NCBI GenBank assembly: GCA_029465975.1
Contig: CM055761.1
Coordinates: 8,234,529-8,298,528 of the forward strand
Length of the DNA stretch: 64,000 nucleotides
DNA from: Dallia pectoralis
Taxonomy: Eukaryota; Chordata; Actinopteri; Esociformes; Umbridae
Direction of reading: 5' to 3'
A program made the translations under genes and the position numbers. Under the pieces are notes generated by a model. That model made no database searches. It was not told the origin of the DNA and was given only the letters and a program-made list of their open reading frames with translations. Below, piece after piece: positions 22,996 to 34,659 of the stretch; position 1 is the first letter of the stretch; each line of letters starts with the position of its first letter.

Positions 22996-23143
22996 ATCAA
23001 ACGCAAGCAGTGAAACTAAAGGAGGGATCAAAAGTAACCGGAGGAAACTAACTTGATTAAAGCTGCCCTTCCTCTTCCAATGCAAAACGGGTGCAATTTA
23101 TATGACCAGCATGCTGCTACACCCGCGTAGACATATTCATGCT

Positions 23144-23200
23144 CTCACACACACACACACACACACACACGCACGCACACACACACAGGCACACGCGCAC

Positions 23201-23247
<47 letters not shown>

Positions 23248-23263
23248 GTACACACACACACGT
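23144..23263. repeat. CA microsatellite, about 115 bp
   Basis: A nearly pure CA tract with scattered GC interruptions (CACGCACGC). It can form Z-DNA. The minus-strand Cys/Val frame is a shadow. Confidence 0.95.
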
Positions 23264-23416
23264 TTGCTAAAGTAACCCCTGGCCAGTCTCTCACCAGACT
23301 TCTAAAAAGAACAATGAGACCAACTGTCACATGACACTAGTTCAGGCACATCTTTTGTTTAGAAAAAGAGGGTGTTTGATATGACCTCAGATCTCACCCT
23401 TCTCCTCAGAGACAGA

Positions 23417-23472
23417 GACACAGAGAGAGAGAGAGAGAGAGGAAGGGGGAGAGAGAGGAAGGGGGGAGAAAG
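23417..23472. repeat. GA-rich microsatellite
   Basis: A purine run of GAGAGA with AGGAAGGGGG inserts. One strand is all purine for over 50 bases. Confidence 0.9.
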
Positions 23473-24447
23473 ACAACAAGACAATGAGACAGTGAAAGGA
23501 AAGAGGCGATAGAGAGGCCTGCTGAGTCTTTCTATCTGTGGGCTGCATGCCGGGTCTGTGTGTGACATTAGTCAATAGTTATTAAAGCCCACAGCAGCGC
23601 CTGCCACTCCTAAATAACAACAGCAGCTCCTGTCAGCTCTATCTGCACCTAGCGTCTGAGGTGGCCCGTGGCTTGTCCTTTTATAATCGCATTCAATTGA
23701 CTGACAATGTCTTTAGGCGATAACTTCTTTGTATACGTTCAATCGCGTACTATATGAATTGTGTTATTGTGTGAAATAAAATAAAAAACTGGTAAGTGAC
23801 AGTGGAACTGAAGTGATTCAATAACAAACACACGTTTCTTGGTGTCGTACTGTTGTGTGAAAATTATACAAATTCTTTAAGGTTGTTGTAAATGAACTCG
23901 TATAAGATATGCGGCGCGTCGGAACGTCTCGCTTGTCACCTCTGAAACTCCTACAGGCATTTCGAGATATTAACCACACATTCCTACGCTCTCTTAAACA
24001 ACAAGCTCTTGTGACATCAATTCAGGATAAATTCCAGAAATCCTTACTTGTCTGTTGCACTTGTTTCGCAGAAGGGCACAGCCAGAGGTTTCCTCCACAC
24101 TTCACTTGGGTAGAGTTTCTCCTGAGCGGCGAACACTAGAGAGTCCCAGGCATAGTACAGTGACCGGGGAGAGACTTGCACACAGACAAGCAACAACAAG
24201 ACCAGCGTGCACAAACTAACTTCTCTCCCTCTATCTCTCTACCTCTATCTCTCCCTCTCTCTTGCTCTCTCTGGCTTTGAGTTCCAGGGCCTCCCACAGT
24301 GACTGTGTTGCCGTCCTCTCTCTCTTTCTCACACACACATATACTCAATGACACACACACTCTCTACACATGTTTCCCACACACACTGCCCCACAGGGGA
24401 GTGATTTACGACATTTCAGCCACACCCTCTTGGTTGGGTGGAGCCAA

Positions 24448-24571
24448 CTCAACTCCCCTTTCCTCCTCCTGCCCACCAGCACAGAAAACTCAACTCCCCT
24501 TTCCTCCTCCTGCCCACCAGCACAGAAAACTCAACTCCCCTTTTCTCCTCCTGCCCACCAGCACAGAAAAC
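24448..24571. repeat. 41-bp tandem repeat, 3 copies
   Basis: CTCAACTCCCCTTTCCTCCT followed by CCTGCCCACCAGCACAGAAAA occurs three times head to tail with one or two changes. A CT-rich stretch (24205-24330) lies just upstream. Confidence 0.9.
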
Positions 24572-24854
24572 AGTAGTCATTAACGTACAAAAACGTCATT
24601 TGAAAATTCAATAATGTATTTTGAACAAGAGTCACTTGTTAAAAAGCATGCCAGCACAAATTGCAATTAGCTCAAAGCCCTAAAACCATGAAATCGTTTT
24701 CGTAAAGTTATGGTATTTTGAATTGTAAAACGTGAAAATATCCTCAGCAAACAGGAGTCCTGTTGGTCTTGGCTGAGATAAAGACTACACTTTCCCCTGT
24801 CTTTGTTCCCCGATTCCTCCTCATTTGTCGGCTGATGATAACACAAAACCCATT

Positions 24855-24928
24855 GTGTGTGTGCAAGTGTGTGTGTGTGTGCGTGTGTGCGTGTGTGTGC
24901 GTGTGTGCGCGTGTGTGTGTGCGTGTGT
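24855..24928. repeat. GT microsatellite with GTGC interruptions
   Basis: Alternating GT/GC dinucleotides for about 70 bases, with a further GT run at 25065-25084. Confidence 0.95.
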
Positions 24929-25439
24929 TTCTTCTTGGCTCACCCTTGTAAAGGATATGCTTTGGCCCCATGATTGAGAAGACAGGTGATGTTTGTTTTG
25001 TGTAAAGCTATGTTAAATCTGCCACTGTTTCTCAGGCTAGCGGACAGGGTATGAGTGTATGACTTTGTGTGTGTGTGTGTGTGTCTCCACAAAAGCTTTC
25101 GGCACCTGATTTTCTGCTGGATATTTTGTCTGGAATAAACATGCACACACACCAGACACAAGAAATCTGGAATCAGACAAGCCCTATCTAGTTATCCTGC
25201 ACCTGCCAGGACAATACTATTGCACATAACAGTCTCATTCATCAGGGTGACAGGTTATTGAAAATGTTTCACACATGATAAAGAAAAAAATATATTTTTG
25301 TATAGATGTTTTACATAAACACAAACACACAAACACTCAATTGATTGGTAAAAGGCATGTGGGCATTTCTGTTTTTTTATTATTATTTTATTGCTTTTAC
25401 CATTTTAGAAAAATAGCAAAGAGATCAAAAATATGAAAC

Positions 25440-25915
25440 AAATCAAAATACAAATATAAATCTACTTTTTGCCTTGATGACAGATTTGCACTCTCTTGAC
25501 ATTCTCTGAACCAGCATCATGAGTTAGTCACCTGGAATGCTTTTTTTAATCTTTTATCTTAATGGAGTTTCCACATCTTCTGAGCACCTGTTTGCTGCTT
25601 TTTCTTCACTCTGTGTCCAACCCATCCATAATCATCCTATTTGGGTTGAGGTTGGGTGATTGTGTAAGACAGATTATCTGATGCTGCACTCTCTTATTGG
25701 TCAAATTGCCAATACACACCCTGGATGTGTCATTTGTTGGTCATTGTCTTGAAAAAAATCAAATAAAGATTCAGTCAAACCAAAGGTCATGCCGTATCGC
25801 TGCAGAATGATGTGATGGCCATGCTGGTCTAGTGTGCCTTAAATCACAAACAATGTCACCAGCAAAGCATCTCAACACCACCACACCTTCTCAATGACTC
25901 ACGCGGAAAACGTTT
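25440..25915 (-). pseudogene. Tc1-type transposase, C-terminal half, decayed
   Basis: On the minus strand this matches the fish Tc1 transposase region from the end of the central G-G-G-x-x-M-V-W-G block to the C-terminus. Recognisable pieces are a counterpart of the C-F-A-G-D block (CTTTGCTGGTGACA near 25865), QDND (the second catalytic Asp in its Q-D-N-D context) near 25755, and the block around the third catalytic acidic residue (HPTSTQIG-like, normally S-P-D-L-N-P-I-E) near 25640, which is frameshifted. Stops and indels are frequent. The N-terminal half is missing and I could not place intact terminal repeats. The DNA at 25260-25440 is probably the decayed 3' flank of the same element. Confidence 0.75.
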
Positions 25916-27671
25916 TGGTTGCGACATGATTCCACGTCTTCCGTATCTATCATGAAGTTCTGGAACTGAGTTCCAGGCATAAGCCAAGTGTCCCAATCTA
26001 TCTTAAAACAAAAAAGTAACGGATATAGATAAAAACTCAATCTGCCTTTCTAACAAAAACCCCTTCTAACACACGTGTTCTTTTATACACACATTACTCC
26101 TCAATGTAAGGGGGGGGCTCTCATCCTTCTCCAGGTTTGTCCGGTGACGTGACTTGTAAAAATGAAAACAGATTACCAAAGGTTAGATTAATACAAGACT
26201 AAGGCTTGCGGGTAGCCAGCCAACCATACTGTCACAGTGTCTCTGTGCTCTCCTTCGTTATGGGTTGTTTCAGTGTGGCTTTGGACTGAGCGAAACCATA
26301 CAGACCTGCTAACTCTGCTATCTGATGACCTAGCTGTCCTTAGGCACCTGAGTAGATACAAGCAGACCCAGGTAGACACACACAAACACATACTCAGCAC
26401 GGAAACCCATATAGAAACAGTAGTCGAAAATACATTCATAGAATGTATGCTACAATCAATCGAATTATGTAATCTTCAGAAAACTGGTAAATCCACTTCA
26501 CGCAAAAACACTACAGTGAATACAAAAGTATATTAATACAGGTATACTACATAGAATCCTGCAGTATTTATTTTTATGGGAAGGTTTAGAGACCAGGTGC
26601 AATATTTCCCCCACATCGGAATAGATCCAAAATTCCTCGTCCTTCCCATTCCGCACATGGTTGTAAAGGAAGGGTGGCATTTCCAAGAAACCACTCCTCT
26701 GATTCCTTCTCGAGCTTCATTTGCTCTGAGTCAAGATCGTGATCTGTAATCTGCTGCAGCTTACTCACAGGGCCACGGCTATAGATAACTACAGTGCCTC
26801 AGGTGACATCCCATGCTAATGAACTGACAGTCAAAACCAAGCACGGACCCTCCAAGAAAACACAGGTTGTTAATGCGGCGCTTTAGGGTTGTTCTATTCT
26901 ATAGAAGGTAAACGGTCTATTTAGGGAAGTACAAGCACTGAAATGGCTACGAGCAAATGGCTGCTGTTTGTTCGCAAGCATTTTCGAGTAGCTGTAGTTG
27001 GTTCTAAACAGACGCGTCCCCATTGGATCAGAACCCGAAGCGGATGACGACGAACTGTTTATCAGCACTTGAAATGGAAGGTATCCTTGATTGAAAAAAA
27101 ACGCCACATTCCAGAAATGTTTGATAGGGGCATGAATTCAAAGATGTTCTACTCATCAGTTGGCATGGCAACAATTCCCTTTGAGGAGTGGATATTTAAT
27201 GTGTGATTAAACAGATGCAAACAAGGGCTACAAAATACAGAGTTACTGCATACCTGACTGACGTGAAACAAACTCTCCTTATAACGGAAAAACACTGGTG
27301 GGATTATATATAGCTGACTATGTTTCAATTTCATAACCTCTATGGAATTTAGTTATGAGCAAAGTTGTGACTGAAACATTTTTAGATATTCGTGTAATCT
27401 AATTTGGTATTGTGAGGGATATGCATGTGTATGAGTCATGTGTCATATGCCGGTTTAGGCCACAGTTCCCTAGTTGGTGGCTCGCACGCGATATCAAGGA
27501 GATTGTCAAGTTTGTTAACATAGTCTTTTTCCAAATGTACTTACATTTAAGTGTTAAACCTTCATTGTTTGGTTAGCGCCATCGTTTTTCCAACTCACTT
27601 GCTGTTTGCTTGATATTTCATAGTACTCATAGATGTGGGTAGTAGGACTGGCCTGTCTTAACCTTAGCACC

Positions 27672-27690
27672 TTAGGGTTAGGGTTAGCAC
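27672..27690 (+). repeat. Short interstitial telomere-like motif
   Basis: TTAGGGTTAGGGTTAG gives about 2.7 perfect vertebrate telomere units. It is flanked on both sides by AGCACCTTAG, so the telomeric run sits inside a short direct duplication. Confidence 0.6.
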
Positions 27691-28689
27691 CTTAGCTGAC
27701 GAAATGCTGAAGATCATTCTAAGTATGTTAGCAATCCTTCTGTGCGCATAGGCCTACGGACACGACATCTGGTCGTTTTTTAGAGTGACGGTCAATGCTG
27801 ACGATGGTCTCACACGTTGTCTGGATCTGTTCCATGCCGACTTGCTCGTGAACCAATACATATTGGTTCTGGCACCGATGGTTCGGGAGGAATTGCAGTA
27901 GCGTTGACATAAAAAAACTCAAAGAAAATTAAGGAAAAATATAGAGGAATTGTCAATTGTTGCAAGTCTCCTGAAGAAATGTGGGACACTTGCAACATGC
28001 ACTCACAGAAACAAGACGATGTCTCTCTCAGTGTGTATTATGGTGGCATGAGCAGTGACACAGGAAGTCTGGTTCTCTAGGTCCTTTCAGCTCCATAAAT
28101 ATAATCAGAAAAAAAGAAACAATGCAATTGTTGTCACAACAGTTGTTGCAGTCTAAATCGGCTCGTAGTCATAATAAGCAAGAATAGATGTTTTGTTAGG
28201 AGAGCTACTGTTCTGGCAAGGATACTTTGCGGCGAGTTTCCATGGGAAGAGTTGTTCAGTCAACTGCTGACTTAGTTAGCTGGCCAGTATTGCTAACAAT
28301 GTCAGAAACACATTGTAGCATCCCAGCTCGAATAAGATACATAATAAATACTTTTCATGCTGAACTCAGCCAAGATCTAATTTAAGAGTTGAGATGCAAT
28401 TTATCTTTGGTTCACAACGTCTGCTTAGAAACATGTGGAATTCCCTCACCATGGTAACTTGTTTTCCATTAGGGAAAAATAACGGCTCATATCTACATGA
28501 TGCAGCCGTTCATCTGGCTTCTAAATTTACTGCTGACCTGTCGGCCTGACAACTAGGGGATGTCCACACAGTGTAAAGAACCAGCTGGGACCCAACATCA
28601 CAACCATCACATAACTACTGACAACAAGGGGATGTCCAAACAGTGTAAAGAAACAGTGAAATCAGTGCCACGAGACGAAGCTCCATAAA

Positions 28690-28800
28690 AAAACGTTTTG
28701 TGTACTTGCAGAAATGATTTGTGTACTTGTAAAAAAAGATTTGTGTAGGCCTACTTGTAACGAGGATTCGTGTACTTGCAGAAAAATATTAGTGTACTTA
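28690..28800. repeat. About 27-bp diverged tandem repeat, 4-5 units
   Basis: Units share TTTGTGTACTTG(T/C)A followed by a purine-rich spacer. One unit has an extra GGCCTACTTG. Divergence is greater than in the large arrays nearby. Confidence 0.7.
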
Positions 28801-29240
28801 AGTGGCAATAAGTGGTTGTGACTTTCATAATCATTATAGATTGGAAAACTAGTGAAATACATGCCCAACTGAGCGGTAGATATTTGATCGGTAGATTACT
28901 TGCGGGAAAGTTGCTAGAATATATCCTTGACAAAGTGAAACATCTGTTTTTATGTTCTTAAGAAAGACAGTTATTGTCAAGAACTTGTGATGTTGTGGAG
29001 GAAACAAGCACAGGCATAGATTATGTTTGTGGCTTTTACTTCAAACACAAACACAACAAACAAAAACATATACAACTTCGAAATTAATGTGCGCTATGTA
29101 GCGAATACAAAAATATTACACAAAGGATGTATACGAAACACTCACCGACTGACAAACAGCAATAAATAACATAGACAGTCCGGGGTGTGTACATGGTTGA
29201 AATGAGACCCGTGTTAAACAGAAAGTAACAACAAAGGACA

Positions 29241-29786
29241 ACTAGTCCTTCTAGTCATCCCAGTGACTAGTCCTTCTAATCGTCCTAGTGACTAGCCATT
29301 CTAGTCATCCCAGTGACTAGCCCTTTTAGTCGTCCCAGTGACTAGCCATTCTAGTCATCCCAGTGACTAGCCCTTTTAGTCGTCCCAGTGACTAGTCCTT
29401 CTAGTCATCCCAGTGACTAGTCCTTCTAATCGTCCTAGTGACTAGCCATTCTAGTCGTCCTAGTGACTAGTCCTTCTAGTCGTCCTAGTGACTAGCCCTT
29501 TTAGTTGTCCCAGTGACTAGTCCTTCTAGTCGTCCCAGTGACTAGCCATTCTAGTCATCCCAGTGACTAGCCCTTTTAGTCGTCCCAGTGACTAGTCCTT
29601 CTAGTCGTCCCAGTGACTAGCCCTTCTAATCGTCTTAGTGACTAGCCATTCTAGTCGTCCTAGTGACTAGCCCTTTTAGTCGTCGCAGTGACTAGTCCTT
29701 CTAGTCGTCCCAGTGACTAGCCATTCTAGTCGTCCCAGTGACTAGCCATTCTAGTCATCCCAGTGACTAGTCCTTCTAGTCGTTAC
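29241..29786. repeat. 25-bp hairpin-forming minisatellite, about 22 copies
   Basis: The unit is CAGTGACTAGTCCTTCTAGT then CGTCC, with variants ACTAGCCATT, ACTAGCCCTT and CTAGTCATCC. Every unit has GACTAG and CTAGTC, reverse complements separated by 5 bases one way and about 8 the other, so each unit can fold on itself or with its neighbour. The stem bases vary less than the loops. Confidence 0.95.
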
Positions 29787-30597
29787 AGTTATCCTCACTT
29801 GACCTGTTTTAATAATCAGTGTTGAAGGAGATATGGGAACCAGGGACACCCAGCGAACTATCTCCTCCATCTGAGTACTTTGATTCCATTAGGCTTTTAA
29901 TAAACATTCAGCATTGTCACAAAAGGGTGATGTATAGTTTCATTAACCATCCTATCAATCATCAGTACGTTTGTGACATAACAGGCGGCTGCTATAAAAT
30001 GTGAGGACGACTGCAGGAAGGATTGCTGTATGTCATAGTGGAAGATTCACTTGGCAAAGACGGGAATAGATTTTCTCTGTCTTCTATCTTTTTTTGCATT
30101 TTGTTTAATTGCAGAGTTTTACACCAACGGTTAGAGAGCAATTATGGAATTTTAAATATAACGTATGTTCAGACTGAGACCAAATCCAACGACCATTGGG
30201 ATATGATATTAAAATCTGTCTGCGGTGACACCCGCCGCAATATACAAAGGGAAGCCATTGCCTTTCAAATGCTCTTACCTCCGTCACAAGATGAGGTTGC
30301 AATTTCCGAAGGTTGCCATTAACTTGAACAAATACTGCATGTAGACAATCTTCCTTAATAGTAGGGCAGGCAGCATGCCAGCTATCCATTTAATGGCAGT
30401 GCTTTACATGCTTTCAGCAAAAACCTGTCCTGTCATCTTCATGAAGTTTGTGTGGTGACCTAAACACTTAGTAAGGAATCTTTAAGAAGCATTAGGACCA
30501 AAAGCAGGATGCACTGTAACACTTTTATTCCTGAAAACCGCAATTTCCTGCGTGTTTAGAGGTCTGAAGCAAATTGCTCAAGGAAGCAAGAAGGTAT
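29787..30597. other. Single-copy intron DNA
   Basis: Overlapping frames at 29819-30389 on both strands have no domain. No exon supported. Confidence 0.5.
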
Positions 30598-30815
30598 CAA
30601 TCAATCAAATTCATTTCATAAAGCCCTTTTTACAATGACTGTTGTCACAAAGTGTTTTATGAACACCCAGCCCTGAAACCCAACAGAGCACGCATTAGCA
30701 AGCTGATACACAGCAGCTAGGATTTTTTTGGAAAGAGACCTAGAGAGGAACCAGGCTCGGAAGGGTGGCCAGTCCTCTTCCAGCTGTGCTGGGTGAACTT
30801 ATTATTGGTATGGCA
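30598..30815 (+). mobile_element. Dispersed fish repeat (unclassified retroelement remnant)
   Basis: Contains a set of words common in fish repeats: CAATCAAATTCATTTCATAA, AAAGCCCTTTTTACAA, GTTGTCACAAAGTGTTTTA, and GAGAGGAACCAGGCTCGGAA followed by GGGTGGCCAGTCCTCTTC. I recognise the family by sequence style but cannot assign its class. A weaker relative with GGCTAGGAAAAACTCCCT lies near 56282. Confidence 0.65.
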
Positions 30816-31904
30816 GGTCTTAGAAAGAAAGATTGGAAAAAACAGTGATATCACTACAAACAGACAAATTTACACATGTGCCAACTGTTTTGGCTAAGAA
30901 AATATTTAAACTGTCGAAAGGAGACATTAGTAATGCAGCACGGCATGAGAAAAACCTAACTAAATATTTAATCTAATTAATATGTGTGTAAATTCCAATG
31001 GCATTGTTGCTTTGAGTCCCAGTGTCCATTTACTGAATTGCACAGTAGCATTCAGTAAATACCTCAGTAAATACCTAAATGAACATCCTTTTGGAGTTGG
31101 ATTTTCTGGTTGTTGGTGTAAAAGGCATTTACCCACGTGGGGTGAATGGATGGTGCCACAGAAGAACTGACAACGCTTTCACCAGAAAACCCTCTCAGGT
31201 GCTAAAACTGGAGTTCTCAGCAGTCAAAAGCCACTTACAGCAGACACAAGTGTATTTTATTAGGAAGGGAATATTGCCAACAGAACCCTACTGGACCATT
31301 CTTTTAAAAGGAAAGAAGCATCATGTCAGACGAGCCCCCAAAGACCTTGGCTCTTGGCAGTAGCTATAGCAACAGCAGTGAGTTGGCATATTATGCATGG
31401 GGAACAAGCAGTGGCCTGTCTGAGAGTCCTCTTCCCTCCGTCTTGACCGACTTAATTATACACAGCAGGACACCTGCCTTAGGACAGCCATCATAACCCC
31501 ATGTCTTACTGCTGCCTGGTGAGACCTGGTATAATCACCTGGTGTGTGTGTGTGTTTCGGCAACTTCTTCTAAGTATTACAACTCTCTGGAAGAATATGT
31601 GGGAAAGATATTCTCCAGGGTTGTGACGTAGATTTCCAGTATGAAAAAGTATTAAATGTCCATACTTTTTTCTGCAACCGTCTCTGGTTAAATATATCTG
31701 CAGTATAACTATATGTAAAACCTGTGTTGTGTCTCTACCTTACACAGTAGCTGCCTGATCAGAAGCTGGACATATATTTACCAGCCTTTCAGGTGTCATT
31801 GAGTTACTTCAAAAGTTAAGAACAAGCGGAGAAGAAAAACATGAAATGCATTTATTCAGGCCTTGATGATTCTTGAGACATCTTCACTCAGATAGCCAGA
31901 GGTC
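30816..31904. other. Single-copy intron DNA
   Basis: Plus-strand frames of 62 and 94 codons (30982-31363) overlap each other and lack domains or splice pairs. A short GT run lies at 31541-31554. Confidence 0.5.
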
Positions 31905-32517
31905 TGGTATTCGTGCTGGTCATGGCTGCACCACGGCCACCCTAAAGGTCCTGAACAACATCATAGATAATCATCATCATTGGTAAAAAGCACTACTGTC
32001 CAGCCGTTTACATTGATCTGTCCAAGGCATTTGATTCAGTTAGCCAACGTGTTCCTATCCGCTGACAGAATAGCCTGGGCTGCTCTCACAACTGGGCTTC
32101 CCGCCTGGTCCTTCAACTATCTCTCCTACAGGGATTTTATGTTTGTTTTACCACCGTGTTATATGTTTTGTCAGCAATGCCCCGTACAACACCCACCACT
32201 GCAACCTTCACGCATGAGTCAGATGACTCAGCTTTTAACTCATTGGTACCAACTCATTTACAAGTCTCTGCTAGGCATGGTCCCACTGTACCTAAGCTCT
32301 CTAGTCACCATAGCTCTACCCACCCAACCCGACCTGGTTTAAACCCACCCCTTATCCACATTTTGCCACGCCCATTTTTCACAGTGGATCTTTCTCACCT
32401 GCTGTTACTGCTGTCATTTGTTATTTCTTGAATTATTCTATTTTCTCAGGCATGCTCAAATGCTCTCCCTACCAAAATCATATAATTAGTTCACACTAAT
32501 GACCTACCTGCTAGATA
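31905..32517 (+). pseudogene. L2 retrotransposon copy 2, 5' part, split by a hAT element
   Basis: Aligns by eye with the 8.3-9.35 kb part of copy 1, with a large internal deletion. Shared words include GTGCTGGTCATGGCTGCACC (31913), GTCCAAGGCATTTGATT (32018), ACAACACCCACCACTGCAAC (32186) and CAGTGGATCTTTCTCACC (32380). Frames are broken throughout. It stops at GCTAGATA, the target duplicated by the element that follows, and resumes at 33149. Confidence 0.8.
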
Positions 32518-32756
32518 CAGCAGCGGCCTTAAGCATCTGGGGGCCCGCTTCAATAACTAATATGGGGCCCCACCCACATAAACATAATAGAGCAACCAGC
32601 AGCAGCCTTAAGCATCTGGGGCCCGCTTCAATAACTAATATGGGGCCCCACCCACATAAACATAATAGAGCAACCAGCAGCAGCCTTAAGCATCTGGGGC
32701 CTGTTTCAATAACTAATATGGGCCCCCACCCACATAAAACATAAACATAATAGAGC
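32518..32756. repeat. 79-80 bp tandem repeat, 3 copies, inside the hAT element
   Basis: The unit runs from AGCAGC-CCTTAAGC through CAATAACTAATATGGGGCCC to AATAGAGCAACC. It includes the terminal repeat itself, so the left end is effectively triplicated. This may give several alternative left ends. Confidence 0.9.
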
Positions 32757-33140
32757 AAAAAGGCAAAGGTATAGACACATAAACTACCGATATTAGATTC
32801 AGATCGCTTAAACCGTTCGCGGGGGCTGTAAACGTCGCCATGGTAACCGCGAGTTCGACCAATCAGAGACGTCAGTGTTTTGCTTAGAATTGTGTGTAGT
32901 ATTTCCCCAGAAGATCGCAAATAACAAGGTTGATTTCATATTTTTTTTTCATTTATAGGAGCAGAAACTTTCGTTTCACAACCTCGTAGCAATCTACCTT
33001 GGAGGGTTTAGACATGGCTAAAAAAATCAATATCCTACGGAAAAAATGAATGGGATTTTGCTGGCCTGTTGGGAGGGCGGGCTTGGAGGGCGGGGCCTGT
33101 TTCAATTGAAACGGGTGAAACATAGGTAAGGCCGCGTCTG
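32518..33140. mobile_element. 623-bp hAT-type non-autonomous transposon with internal triplication
   Basis: The element starts CAGCAGCGGCCTTA and ends TAAGGCCGCGTCTG, imperfect inverted repeats with the CAG...CTG ends usual for hAT. It is flanked by GCTAGATA at 32510-32517 and again at 33141-33148, an exact 8-bp duplication, the hAT hallmark. The host sequence on both sides is L2. The first third holds three tandem copies of a roughly 79-80 bp unit (CCTTAAGCATCTGG at 32526, 32606, 32685). There is no transposase, so it must have been moved by an autonomous relative. Confidence 0.85.
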
Positions 33141-33148
33141 GCTAGATA

Positions 33149-33260
33149 TATATAGACACTCCTGTTGTTATTGCATTCAATGCTGCTCAACTGACCTGCT
33201 ATACCTCATCCTGTATTACCTGTATATTGCCTCTCCACTTGACTTTCCTCTGGTCTTGCA
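33149..33260 (+). pseudogene. L2 copy 2, 3' part after the hAT insertion
   Basis: Resumes with ATAGACACTCCTG and CAACTGACCTGCTATACCTC, matching 9357-9470 of copy 1. About 20 bases expected after the target duplication are missing. It ends near CTCTCCACTTGA, without the terminal tail. Confidence 0.75.
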
Positions 33261-33539
33261 CCAGTTAGCTAAGGCCATGTACCCATCGGCTGGCAGTGGG
33301 TGATGGGAGAGTGCCCGGGGACTCGTTCCCAACTAAGGCCACCTACTTATTTTTTGAACACAGTACAACAGTGCCCAACAGAAGCAGAGGACAGGAGAGG
33401 ATGAGGGAGTGTTAGGAAGCAGACAAACAAGGCCTAAGCCAGACTGTGAAAACAATCTGATGGGCCAGATAAGGCATGTGCCTGTTTGAAATGTTCTGTT
33501 TGATTTGGATGAGTTTAAACACTCACACTTTAATTATGA

Positions 33540-33900
33540 TTTTATTCTTTTAATTATTCTATTTGCTGAGGCATGCTCAAATGCTTTTCTACAATCACGT
33601 CATATAATTTGTGCACACTAATGACCTATCTGCTAGATACACTTTGTACATTCTGTATATAGACTCTCATTTGTACTTTATATAGTTATTATTGCCATTT
33701 CAACGCTGGCTGCTCAACTGACCTACTTAGGCATTTGTATATTGACTCTCCACTTGATCCTGTATTTCCAGGTAGAATCCTACTGCTATTTGCACTCTTG
33801 TATTCTGTGTATTTTTTGTGTAAATGTATGTTGTCTCGGATGTTTTTTGCTCTATCTTGGCCAGGTCACCGTTGCAAATGAAAAATTAGAACCCATGTTT
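33540..33900 (+). pseudogene. L2 retrotransposon copy 3, 3' end only
   Basis: Begins at ATTCTATTTGCTGAGGCATG and runs to TATCTTGGCCAGGTCACCGT near 33855. This overlaps in L2 coordinates with copy 2, so it is a separate insertion. The final AATAAAGG-type end is lost. Confidence 0.8.
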
Positions 33901-34659
33901 CTCCGCAGCAGGTGTAGAGTAATCGAAGAACAACACGTGTGTCCTCACCAAGCCATTCTGCTTCATATCATGCTGATTAATTAACCAGAATGTATTTCAA
34001 CCATCAACCATGTTTCAACATGCAGGTGCCCGACCCACCACAAGTAGTCACTGGAACGCAACGAGGCAAGACAGCCCTGTCCGATATACACAATTGTTTA
34101 TGCGGTTATGGTTCCTTTAATAAAACTTGATTTCATCAAATAATCCTCCATTGCAACCTTGCAGTCGTTTGGCATTCCAGTTGTTAATTTGTTAAAGGTA
34201 ATCTGAAGATATTTCACCCCATGCTTTCTGAGGCTCCCCCACTACAAGTTGAAAGCACTTCATATGTACCATACAGTCAAGCTGCTTCTTCCCTAAACAA
34301 TTCTTGCATAGTTTGAAGCTTTGGGTTGTTGTCCTGTCGAAAGAAGATATTGGCTCCAATTGCCGTCCACAGCGTATGGCATTGGTATTGCAAAACAGAG
34401 TGATAGCCTTTGTTCTTTCTTATAATCAATTAGCCTTTTAAAATTATTAACTTAGATTAGCAGACACAATGCGAACACAGCAGTGATGGTTGCTGATAGT
34501 GGGCCTATGTAGATATTCCATTAAAAGTCAGCCATTTACAGCTAAAATAATCCTTCCCTGCCAGATATATGATAATCTAGAATGATTAGGACTGGAATTA
34601 ATTTAGTGGGATTTACTTTCTGGCAGAATGTCAAGCAGACATGTTGTTTTGCTACTGAC
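33901..34659. other. Intron DNA next to the SAM exon
   Basis: AT-rich, single-copy, no repeat recognised. It begins the roughly 21-kb intron running down to 13542. Confidence 0.5.

Larger units (their letters stand above)
20040..23140. other. Single-copy intron DNA, no supported exon
   Basis: A CT microsatellite lies at 21391-21425. Frames of 60-124 codons overlap on opposite strands (20616-21114, 22711-23085) and none has a domain. The 22711-23085 block is GC-balanced, open on both strands and non-repetitive, so it could be conserved non-coding DNA. Confidence 0.45.
26010..29240. other. Single-copy intron DNA with small repeats
   Basis: No frame here shows a domain or good splice pair. Small structures: a telomere-like TTAGGGTTAGGGTTAG near 27672; a roughly 70-bp direct duplication around GGGGATGTCCACACAGTGTA at 28557 and 28628; and four to five diverged ~27-bp units with TTTGTGTACTTG at 28690-28800. 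Confidence 0.5.

Noticed and set aside
29241..29786. Series of rho-independent terminators or tRNA-like hairpins
   Set aside because: Hairpins come from a tandem minisatellite in vertebrate intron DNA, with no T-runs or tRNA boxes.
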